Shown: in pieces, positions 7,594 through 13,444 of the stretch
Layout of the letters: each line of letters begins with the position of its first letter
Numbering within the stretch: the stretch's first letter is position 1
DNA from: Candidatus Berkelbacteria bacterium
Lineage (GTDB): Bacteria > Patescibacteriota > UBA1384 > JAHJRZ01
Length of the DNA: 13,720 bases
NCBI GenBank assembly: GCA_026397195.1
Contig: JAPLVI010000101.1
Span: 1-13,720 of the forward strand
Reading direction: 5' to 3'
Notes under the pieces: model-generated
Told to the model about the DNA's origin: nothing
Databases searched by the model: none
The model's input: the letters and a program-made list of their open reading frames with translations, nothing else
Program-made: the position numbers and the translations under genes

Positions 7594-7687
7594 TCAGCCA
7601 CCTTAATTTATATATTAATGCTGATCCTCCAAAGCCCGCACTGTAAGTAGAGGACAGAGTCCCTTTTACAGTAAGGGCGACGGAGGA
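7594..7687. repeat. Insert 2: double hairpin within the T-loop of the outer tRNA
   Basis: 94 nt made of two abutting stem-loops. Hairpin a is TCAGC (7594-7598) with GCTGA (7620-7624), enclosing TTAAT/ATTAA. Hairpin b is TCCTCC (7625-7630) with GGAGGA (7682-7687), then GCCC/GGGC, ACTGTAA/TTACAGT and GGAC/GTCC, with small internal loops. The two hairpins fill the insert end to end, and the flanking TT and CGAAT restore a canonical T-loop. It matches no RNA family I recognise. Confidence 0.6.
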
Positions 7688-7705
7688 CGAATCTGCCCAC
7701 CCCGA

Positions 7706-7895
7706 CTTTTTTATTGGATATTAGCCTGAATACCTCGAAGAAAAGCTTCGAGGATGAAGGCAAGTAAATGTAGCGGAGCTGCAACTTAGAAACGATCTCC
7801 ACCCTGATACTCCAAAGCTTGCTTTGGAGTCAGATTCATTGCAAAAAGTAAATAAAGGTGTATCTTAAGGATAAGTAAGCAGTTCGCTTACCCCG
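7706..7895. other. Hairpin-rich non-coding stretch at the edge of the GC-rich island
   Basis: No convincing gene. It opens with a T-run (7707-7712) that may end the tRNA transcript. Perfect hairpins follow: CCTCGAAG/CTTCGAGG (7733-7753), ACTCCAAAGC/GCTTTGGAGT (7809-7830) and GTAAGC/GCTTAC (7875-7891). GUAGC/GCUGC (7770-7782) also pairs, with one G-U. ACGATCTCCAC (7792-7802) is the exact reverse complement of 7578-7588 within the outer tRNA. A weak promoter-like pair TTGCAA (7839-7844) and TATCTT (7861-7866), 16 nt apart, precedes the next gene. Confidence 0.5.
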
Positions 7896-7931
7896 ACAAT
7901 GTACGTAATCAGCCCAAGGGAGGGTATGGTC

Positions 7932-8591
7932 ATGCCTAGTGGGTCGCCAGAAGGTACGATGTCTACGAAGCCCGATTCAGCCACGGGAAAGCCCAAGAAG
8001 GGCGTATCGCTCAAGGTCGTACTCATCGGCCTTGCCGTTGTCCTCATCGTCGCTGGCCTCCTCGGAGCGAAGAAGTTCCTCCTCAAGCCGAAGCCGGCTG
8101 AGACAACCACCTCAACAATGACGTCGCCGTCAGGTCCCGCAGTCGTGAATGCAGAAGCCGGGGCGCCGGCGACTGCAGCCGCATCAACCACAGCCTCATC
8201 CAAGGATGGTGGGTCCAAGTCGGGAACGATCGTCCGAGCAGGGATGCGCGCGTGTGGCGTGAACCGTAGCCACGTCTTCATCGTCGCACTGCCCGAGGGC
8301 GAGAAGGAGTTGGTTCTTGCTGGTGTGGATTCGTTCCACTTCGGACCCGTCACCCGAAGGGCAGATGATGCCGCCAATACCCTGATGGCAGGGAAGCGCA
8401 TCAAGGTGGCGGTAGCCAGTGAGGACTTCTTTGAGATCACAGGCACAGCTACGCTTGCCGACGGCCGCGACATGGCCGAGACGCTTGCCGCTGCCGGCCT
8501 CGTTCAATCATCTGACGGCGCAACTGATGCCGTCAAGAAGGCCTGCGACAAGGCACAGGACGGAAAGCGCGGCCTCTACGGGATGATCTAG
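7932..8591 (+). CDS. Membrane-anchored SNase-like (thermonuclease-fold) protein, probably inactive
   Basis: 219 residues from the ATG at 7932, which has AGGGAGG 8 nt upstream; ATGs at 7899 and 7926 are less well placed. The N-terminus is polar and lysine-rich, then one membrane helix (about 25-46) and a Thr/Ser/Ala-rich spacer. The C-terminal ~110 residues follow a staphylococcal-nuclease OB-fold pattern: ELVLAGVDSF where the family has vRLxGIDxPE, then AANTLMAGKRIKVAV, TATLADGRDMAETLAAAGLV and the closing KACDKAQDGKRGLYG. All three catalytic positions (Arg35, Glu43 and Arg87 of the model enzyme) appear replaced, so I infer a non-catalytic, extracytoplasmic domain. It is a GC-rich gene unlike the AT-rich operon upstream, and is followed by its own terminator. 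The fold assignment is by pattern only. Confidence 0.7.
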   Translation: MPSGSPEGTMSTKPDSATGKPKKGVSLKVVLIGLAVVLIVAGLLGAKKFLLKPKPAETTTSTMTSPSGPAVVNAEAGAPATAAASTTASSKDGGSKSGTIVRAGMRACGVNRSHVFIVALPEGEKELVLAGVDSFHFGPVTRRADDAANTLMAGKRIKVAVASEDFFEITGTATLADGRDMAETLAAAGLVQSSDGATDAVKKACDKAQDGKRGLYGMI

Positions 8592-8693
8592 TGCCACGTC
8601 GCTACCTACCAAGGATGGACTCGTTCTCGGGGAGCCCGTCGGATGCGATGTCCCAGAACCAGTGCATCGGACTGGCGCAACAAATCCAGCGGC

Positions 8694-8745
8694 CCGGCGT
8701 GGGCATTAGTGCGTTCACACGTGCTTTGCCCCCGCCGGTTTTTTT
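8694..8745 (+). terminator. Rho-independent terminator after the SNase-like gene
   Basis: CCGGCG (8694-8699) and GGG (8701-8703) pair with CCC-CGCCGG (8730-8738), with more inner pairing (AGTGCG/CGTGCT with G-U), followed by seven T and ATT. Confidence 0.8.
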
Positions 8746-8748
8746 ATT

Positions 8749-8796
8749 AAAAAATGGGTCTTCCGGGGTGTGAATTGTGCTTTGTTTGGAAGACCC
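8749..8796 (-). terminator. Rho-independent terminator after the transaldolase gene
   Basis: On the minus strand GGGTCTTCC (8788-8796) pairs with GGAAGACCC (8756-8764), followed by A and six T. It sits back to back with the plus-strand terminator, so the two convergent genes are insulated. Confidence 0.85.
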
Positions 8797-8821
8797 ACCA
8801 GGGTCGGGTTGAAGATGTGCC

Positions 8822-10231
8822 TCAGTTGAGGACCTCAATGGGTGCGCCGCCGCACCACTTGACGAACGCGTCGTACTTGGTGCAGAACTCCGCCAGGGTG
8901 CGCTCTACCGGCAGGTAGGTGTCGAACTCGTCGACGCTCATGCCGTCGGGCTCGTAAGCCTGGCAGAAGATGCGGCTCTTCCGCAGCGTGTCCAGCTTCT
9001 CCGGTGGTATTGGTTGCCAGATGGCGCTGGGGTCGAGCTCACGCGGCTCGGCGTCGAACTCCACCTGCCTGTCGGGGAAGACGGTCAGGAAGAGAGGCGC
9101 TGGTCCGTTGCAGACGGACCGGAGGATGTTCCAGGGCCCGCGGCCGGAAGCGCCGAGGCAGAAAGAACGAGTGAAGCCCAGGCCGCCCTCTTCGGGTGGC
9201 AGGCAGAGCATGCCGTAGTCGCGCTGGCGGATGGCGGTCGTCGCCCAGGTCTTGACCTCTTCCCAGTCGAGAACCCCCGCTTCCCTCAATTCCTCGCCGA
9301 TGGGGTCATCCACCCGGCCGTCCATCTGGGTGCGGAAGGACAGGGTCGCTGTGCCGTCCTCGATGGCGCCGGCGAAGGCGATCTGCTGGGGTAGAGCGAA
9401 GTTGACGGTGATGTTGACTCCGATGCCGCGCTTGGTCAGCTCGCGAGCGACGGTGATGCCCGCCTTGGTGCCCGGCACCTTGAAGACAGTGTTTGGGGTG
9501 CCATCAAGCTCACAGCAGAGCTCATCGTAGATGTCGAGCGCGTCCGCGATCATGACATCGGCATTGTCCGCCGTCTTGGGCGAGAGCTGAAGGCTGACAA
9601 GCCCCAGCTTGCGGTCAGACAACGTCCAGATGTCGCGCAGGAGACGCGCGTTGGCGACGACCACTTTGATGGTCATCAGGCGGGCGATGGTCTCGGCTTC
9701 GGCCGTCGGGTTGTTCTCGCGCAGCTTGTCGCGCACCGGTGTCCAGGTCCCGGGCTGCTGCTTGGCTGCCAGGCCGACGAGCACTGGATTGGTGGTGACA
9801 AGTATCGCCCCCTTGAGCATCGCCTCCCAAAGGCCAGAGGCATAGTCGTGCCCCCACCAAGTGTTGTGCTCGCCGTTGTTGGCAAGCTGGGCGAGCCGCA
9901 GCAGCTGGCTTTGCTCGAGAGCCCCAATCTGCTGCGTCGCATACTGGTGATAGGTGGTGCTGTCGGCCTCGAGCGTGGTGAGCAGTAGGTCGCTGGCGGC
10001 GCCAAGCTGCTCTGGACTCACCGCGCTCCTGGGGTGAAAGCGAGTGTTGCTGAGATGATGCAGTGGAAGGGCGGAGTTGAGGGCGATCACTGCTTCGGCG
10101 AGCAGAGCGTGAACATCCGCATTGGAGCGGCTAACCGCCTTAGCCCTCAGCTCAGTGACGAACTGCTCGAAGTCGGACGGTTGCACCTGAAACATCAGGT
10201 GCCTAACGATATTCTGTATCGACGGGATCAT
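8822..10231 (-). CDS. Transaldolase-family protein with a long N-terminal extension
   Basis: 469 residues from the ATG at 10231, with AGGGAG 10 nt upstream. Transaldolase moves a dihydroxyacetone unit between sugar phosphates in the non-oxidative pentose phosphate pathway, through a Schiff base. TTNPVLV (146-152) and VFKVPGTKAGI are family signatures, and K251 is the expected Schiff-base lysine. GIGVNITVNFALPQQIAFAGA follows as in the barrel of true transaldolases. Bacterial transaldolases are mostly 215-380 residues. Here about 140 residues precede the first barrel strand, and there is a C-terminal tail of about 60 residues (FDAEPRELDPSAIWQPIPP onward). It is the only pathway enzyme in the window and has no metabolic neighbours. 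GC-rich codon use contrasts with both flanks. Activity is likely; substrate is inferred. Confidence 0.88.
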   Translation of the reverse strand: MIPSIQNIVRHLMFQVQPSDFEQFVTELRAKAVSRSNADVHALLAEAVIALNSALPLHHLSNTRFHPRSAVSPEQLGAASDLLLTTLEADSTTYHQYATQQIGALEQSQLLRLAQLANNGEHNTWWGHDYASGLWEAMLKGAILVTTNPVLVGLAAKQQPGTWTPVRDKLRENNPTAEAETIARLMTIKVVVANARLLRDIWTLSDRKLGLVSLQLSPKTADNADVMIADALDIYDELCCELDGTPNTVFKVPGTKAGITVARELTKRGIGVNITVNFALPQQIAFAGAIEDGTATLSFRTQMDGRVDDPIGEELREAGVLDWEEVKTWATTAIRQRDYGMLCLPPEEGGLGFTRSFCLGASGRGPWNILRSVCNGPAPLFLTVFPDRQVEFDAEPRELDPSAIWQPIPPEKLDTLRKSRIFCQAYEPDGMSVDEFDTYLPVERTLAEFCTKYDAFVKWCGGAPIEVLN

Positions 10232-10305
10232 TGGCGACCACTCCCTGTTGCAGGCGTTATTGTCTCTCGTCTTCAGGTTACCAATTTATTAGGTCTTGGT
10301 CAAAT

Positions 10306-10354
10306 AAAAAAAGGCCGGCGGCACCAATCACAGAGTGATATGGTGCCAGCCGGC
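10306..10354 (-). terminator. Strong rho-independent terminator after the 721-residue orphan gene
   Basis: On the minus strand GCCGGC plus GGCACCA pairs with TGGTGCC plus GCCGGC (10349-10354 with 10314-10319, arms meeting near 10330), followed by seven T. It separates the orphan gene from the transaldolase gene, so they are probably transcribed separately. The transaldolase promoter would then lie in 10232-10305, where I see no clear boxes. Confidence 0.88.
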
Positions 10355-10377
10355 ACAACAGGTCGGGTTCAAGGACC

Positions 10378-12543
10378 TCAGGCGGCTTCGGTTTCGAGCA
10401 GGGCGAATGCGGTGTTCTGATTCTCGTCATCGAGGAGTTCGATGTTTCGTCGGATTCGCCTCTGGAACTCGGGCCGCGCGTGGAGGTCGAAGTGGACGAC
10501 CCAGGTGAACCAGTGGTCGAGGTCGATGCGGTCTTCGTTCTTGAGCAGCCAAACAGCAAGTCGGTCTCGTGCCTGATCGTCGGGGAAGGCGTGCCCCCAT
10601 CTGTCAGGGGAGGGGAGGGAGCTTCGGAAGGTCTTATCGCCTTCGATGGCATGGTCGAAGAAGATCTGGCGGTACTCGTCGGGGGTGAGGACGGCTTCGG
10701 GAATCCCTCCGAGATATTCCCAGTGCGCCGCGCAGTAGGCCTTGGCGTTTGAGCGGTCCTCGTCGTCCATCCATCCGAGCCAGCCCGGTTGGGTTATGAG
10801 GAGCTGTCTGGCGGCGTGATCTCCCCCGGGCTGTTCATAGGCGGTGCTCCAGGCGATCTGACAGAGACACTTCCTGAGTTCCGGACGTGCTTCGAGCCGC
10901 GGTTGGAGGTGGATTCTGACCCATCCCATATCCTCGGGCGACTTCAGGCTTCCGGCGAAGACGAGTGCCGAACGAAGCACTGCCTCGTGGTTGTTGGCGT
11001 GGTCGAAGAGGACGTCTCGCCAAATCGCATTGTGCCAGACAGACGAGACTTCGTAGGCCGAATCACGAGACGTCTGGCCTGTCTTGAGGAGCATCCTTGT
11101 CACTACCCGGTCGTCGGCTACATCCTCTGGCTTGAGTTCGTAGCCGAGCTTCCTGAGCTCTTCCGCGTCCTTCGGGTCCTGAACAAGCCTCGCCGCGGCT
11201 AGGCCGCCAGGAATGACGTAATCAGTCAGCAGCTCCTGGATTGGCTTGTTGAACGCGATGCCCCCATCTTCATGTCGCAACCACCCCTCCAGACCTTTGC
11301 GGGCAAGCTCGATGCCAACCCCGGATACGTAAACGGTCAGGGCCGAGAGAGGCATCTTGCCTGATTGAGCCACTGGCTGCAGAGCCGCGACATAGGGCGC
11401 GGGGCTCGCTTCGATCCGTTCGGCGAAAGCGTCGCCTACCAGATTCCAGCGGTCGTCAAAGCGGTGATCGCTGTCATCCGTCACCAGGAGCTTCATCAGT
11501 TCGGCTGCCACAACATCAGGCAGCTGACGAATGATGTCGGGGAGGTTCCCGGCGTACTCTCTGGCCCGGTCCCTCATTACCTCGATGGATTCCTCGTTGC
11601 GGTAGGCCAACTCACCAAGGTCGTAGAAGATCGAATGGGCGAGGAAGCTTGGCACCCTCTCCCAACGCGTAGTATGACTGATGAGCTGCCCAGCGACATG
11701 CCAGAGCCAGGGGCACTGGGGCTTGCCCAGGAACAAGTCGATGGTTGCTTGACGAGTTCTCTCCGGCATAGCCCCAAGCTCATCGGCGAGAGCCTCGGCG
11801 AGGGGATAGAGAGCGGAGAGGTAGTCCTCTTGCTTGACGTTGCCCGTGAGCCAGCGTGGCGGATCGAGGAGCGTGGCTGTCACCGCTCGCCAGAAGGGCG
11901 GGAAGTTCTGCCGGATTGCCTCCAGGATCCCTCCCCCTCCGGGCCGCAGCGCCACTAGCACCAGCTGGCGCTGGACATAGGGGAGCTGTTCGAAGGTGCT
12001 CTCCTCGAGCATGGCAGTGGCGCGGGCGAAAAGTACTTCCTCACTGGGAGGATCGGGCATAATCCGCCGGCAAGCGTCGTTCAGGGCGACAGACTGCGAG
12101 GGCGGATTTTCCCACCTCTCTACGCCGCAGGCGGTGCAGATCTCGTCCCAGCCGAAGCGCTTCCCCTCGCGCGTTGCCGTCCAGATGGCTCGGGCAGGAG
12201 CAGACAGCTTGAACTCATGGCGGTCAATGAGGTGCTCGAGCACCTGCTTACGTCTGTCAGCTGTGGTCATTGCCTCTTCAAGCGCGCAGGCGAACAGCAT
12301 GCCCTTGTCTTCTTGTGCCGCGATCCAGTTGTGGGCTGCTTCGAAGAGCGGCCATTCCGGTTCGAGGGCTGCCGAGACGACTGCCTCGACCGTAAGGCGA
12401 TATCCAGTCATCTTGGGCGAGCCGGTGAGAACTCCCCAGTCGTACAAGCGTAGCTCCGGGGAGATCTCGTGAGGTTCATACGTGATACGTCTGGCGACAG
12501 CCTCCTCATAAGGAGGGGGACGCCTTTTTCTCTTGCTCGTCAT
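10378..12543 (-). CDS. Large orphan protein, unknown function
   Basis: 721 residues from the ATG at 12543. AGGAGG lies 6 nt upstream and makes this start better than the in-frame GTG at 12567, whose extra residues would be translated from the ribosome binding site. I do not recognise a family. It has no signal peptide or membrane helix and looks soluble and mainly helical, with many Leu/Ala/Trp-rich amphipathic stretches that could be helical repeats. The N-terminus is basic (TSKRKRRPPPYEEAVARR). One CxxC (ICTACGVERW, about residue 160) could bind metal but has no obvious partner pair. The C-terminal third is rich in Trp, Asp and Arg. It has no enzymatic motif such as a P-loop. It is GC-rich and monocistronic, with a strong terminator and a long leader. 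Confidence 0.8.
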   Translation of the reverse strand: MTSKRKRRPPPYEEAVARRITYEPHEISPELRLYDWGVLTGSPKMTGYRLTVEAVVSAALEPEWPLFEAAHNWIAAQEDKGMLFACALEEAMTTADRRKQVLEHLIDRHEFKLSAPARAIWTATREGKRFGWDEICTACGVERWENPPSQSVALNDACRRIMPDPPSEEVLFARATAMLEESTFEQLPYVQRQLVLVALRPGGGGILEAIRQNFPPFWRAVTATLLDPPRWLTGNVKQEDYLSALYPLAEALADELGAMPERTRQATIDLFLGKPQCPWLWHVAGQLISHTTRWERVPSFLAHSIFYDLGELAYRNEESIEVMRDRAREYAGNLPDIIRQLPDVVAAELMKLLVTDDSDHRFDDRWNLVGDAFAERIEASPAPYVAALQPVAQSGKMPLSALTVYVSGVGIELARKGLEGWLRHEDGGIAFNKPIQELLTDYVIPGGLAAARLVQDPKDAEELRKLGYELKPEDVADDRVVTRMLLKTGQTSRDSAYEVSSVWHNAIWRDVLFDHANNHEAVLRSALVFAGSLKSPEDMGWVRIHLQPRLEARPELRKCLCQIAWSTAYEQPGGDHAARQLLITQPGWLGWMDDEDRSNAKAYCAAHWEYLGGIPEAVLTPDEYRQIFFDHAIEGDKTFRSSLPSPDRWGHAFPDDQARDRLAVWLLKNEDRIDLDHWFTWVVHFDLHARPEFQRRIRRNIELLDDENQNTAFALLETEAA

Positions 12544-12739
12544 TTCCTTCCTCCTGGAAGGTGGCACAAGCTGTGTGCCCAGTTGTCGGTTTTGATACCC
12601 CTTGACTCTTGCAGTCAGTCACCCGAGACTATTCGGCGCATGCCGGTCTTAGTGAACAGGTTCTGCTTGAGGCTTGGGATTGTCATAGCCGACGTACTCT
12701 GCCTTAAGGCAGATAGAGAGGTACAAACCCCTTAGCTGC
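12544..12739 (-). promoter_or_regulatory. Long 5' leader of the orphan gene, with a perfect palindrome
   Basis: If the promoter at 12740-12768 is used, about 190 nt are transcribed before the start. The leader contains TCTGCCTTAAGGCAGA (12698-12713), a perfect 16-nt palindrome, within a wider imperfect dyad framed by GTAC on both sides. No known riboswitch is recognised and there is no coding sequence with a ribosome binding site. Confidence 0.4.
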
Positions 12740-12768
12740 ATATTAGTTCAATATTAAGTAATTATCAA
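12740..12768 (-). promoter_or_regulatory. Probable promoter reading into the GC-rich island
   Basis: On the minus strand TTGATA (12763-12768, 5 of 6) and TAATAT (12740-12745, 4 of 6) are 17 nt apart. It lies in AT-rich DNA directly after the bidirectional terminator, which supports a new transcription start here. Confidence 0.5.
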
Positions 12769-12770
12769 CT

Positions 12771-12799
12771 AAAAAATAGGCGGACCGCCTATTTTTTTT
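12771..12799. terminator. Symmetric bidirectional terminator at the right edge of the GC-rich island
   Basis: AATAGGCGG (12775-12783) and CCGCCTATT (12785-12793) form a perfect palindrome, with A-run before and T-run after, so it can stop transcripts in either direction. On the minus strand it ends the 177-residue gene's transcript. Confidence 0.85.
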
Positions 12800-12808
12800 A
12801 AGAATTTT

Positions 12809-12909
12809 ACCCCCACACCAATATTCTCAAATTAAAATATTATGATTAGTTCTAAAGTTTATTTATCCTTACATCTTTTATCTGCAATTAAAGCTATTGG
12901 TGTGGGGGT
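12809..12909. repeat. 15-bp perfect inverted repeat, 71-nt spacer
   Basis: ACCCCCACACCAATA (12809-12823) is the exact reverse complement of 12895-12909. The right arm abuts the stop codon of the minus-strand gene that ends at 12910. The AT-rich spacer holds no gene. It could form a large 3'-UTR hairpin, or be the ends of a tiny insertion element. Confidence 0.65.
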
Positions 12910-13443
12910 TTATTCAATACAGCAATCAATCACTTTTTTAACTAGATCTCCTAGTTTTCCCATAAAGCCCTTTTTCCCTTGGTCATGTTTATTGATGGCG
13001 TTTTCATCAATTTCTTTTATATCCGAGGTATCGACAACTTTGAGATTTAATCCCCAAAAAAGAGCATAAATATTGTAGGCTTTTTCAAATAATTCATAAG
13101 CTTCTTCTTTATTGCCGGCGCCTAGCTGTTTGGTGCCTACTTCCATCAATCTCATTGAAGCGGCGAGCAAGTGCTTGGAAATGCACCACATTTCCCCTTC
13201 AGTATTTTTTAGAAGTTTTTTCAAGAGTTGCTTTCTCATTTCGCGCACTTCCAGAATCATATCATAATATTTTTTATTTCCCGTTTTCGCGCCCGTGAAA
13301 AAGAAATGTTCTTCAATTGAAACCAGATTCATCACCGCAATTGATAAATCTTCATCCGATGAAAGGTCAAGTTTTTGCTCCCGTTTCATATCTTTGGCTT
13401 TGGCTAATATCTCATCTAATTTTTTTTCTGCGTTTTGGTCCAT
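12910..13443 (-). CDS. Helical soluble protein, unknown function
   Basis: 177 residues, AT-rich codon use like the left part of the window. I do not recognise a named family. It has no signal peptide or membrane helix. The N-terminus is a charged amphipathic helix (DQNAEKKLDEILAKAKDMKR). The middle holds long helices, with a TPR-like feel at GAGNKEEAYELFEKAYNIYALFW. The C-terminus ends KKVIDCCIE with two adjacent cysteines. The start codon is one base after the stop of the upstream membrane protein gene, so the two are translationally coupled and probably work together. Its transcript would end in the inverted repeat and terminator that follow. Confidence 0.8.
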   Translation of the reverse strand: MDQNAEKKLDEILAKAKDMKREQKLDLSSDEDLSIAVMNLVSIEEHFFFTGAKTGNKKYYDMILEVREMRKQLLKKLLKNTEGEMWCISKHLLAASMRLMEVGTKQLGAGNKEEAYELFEKAYNIYALFWGLNLKVVDTSDIKEIDENAINKHDQGKKGFMGKLGDLVKKVIDCCIE

Positions 13444-13444
13444 G

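Larger units (their letters stand above)
7423..7705 (+). pseudogene. Second tRNA-Pro(UGG) gene, interrupted by two insertions
   Basis: The pieces are acceptor 5' CGGGGTG (7423-7429), the D-arm (7432-7448), anticodon stem CCACG (7450-7454) and TTTG (7455-7458). After an insert come GGA (7574-7576), CGTGG (7577-7581), AGATC, GTGAG and TT (to 7593). After a second insert come CGAAT (7688-7692), CTGCC (7693-7697), acceptor 3' CACCCCG (7698-7704) and discriminator A7705. Removing 7459-7573 and 7594-7687 leaves exactly 74 nt with anticodon loop TTTGGGA, T-loop TTCGAAT, a perfect acceptor stem and a perfect anticodon stem. Both stems differ from the inner tRNA in a compensated way, so this was a real tRNA. 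The T-stem pairs only 3 of 5 positions, which favours a decayed gene over a spliced one. The 5' 28 nt match the inner copy at 26 positions. CTTTTTT follows the 3' end. Confidence 0.7.
7895..12735. other. GC-rich island embedded in AT-rich DNA
   Basis: All three genes here use GC-rich codons, with long mirror reading frames on the opposite strand. Genes on both sides are AT-rich. The change is abrupt at both ends: on the left just after a hairpin cluster and nested tRNAs, on the right just before a bidirectional terminator. No integrase, transposase or matching direct repeats are seen. It may be a horizontally acquired segment or an assembly chimera. Confidence 0.7.

Noticed and set aside
7423..7712. 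Group I self-splicing intron in tRNA
   Set aside because: Neither insert contains recognisable P/Q/R/S core elements and both (115 and 94 nt) are too short for a normal group I intron.
7608..7802. 64-residue minus-strand reading frame
   Set aside because: It runs through structured RNA, including part of insert 2, has no ribosome binding site and shows no domain pattern.
7594..7891. Integron attC sites before cassette-like genes
   Set aside because: The hairpins lack the paired GTTRRRY/RYYYAAC core sites, and the island genes are not uniformly oriented.
7865..8473. 202-residue minus-strand reading frame opposite the SNase-like gene
   Set aside because: It is a mirror frame caused by GC-rich codons, with Ala/Pro/Thr-biased composition and no start signal.
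8591..8773. 60-residue plus-strand frame overlapping the SNase-like stop
   Set aside because: It reads straight through two back-to-back terminators and has no ribosome binding site of its own.
11365..11958. 197-residue plus-strand frame opposite the orphan gene, with similar mirrors elsewhere in the island
   Set aside because: High GC lowers stop frequency; the opposite strand has the ribosome binding site, terminator and coherent protein composition.
7554..12735. Genomic island integrated at tRNA-Pro with att direct repeats
   Set aside because: No copy of the tRNA 3' end is seen near the right border and there is no integrase gene in the window.
12648..12741. 30-codon leader peptide on the minus strand upstream of the orphan gene
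   Set aside because: Its ATG overlaps the -10 box, so it would not be in the transcript, and it has no ribosome binding site.
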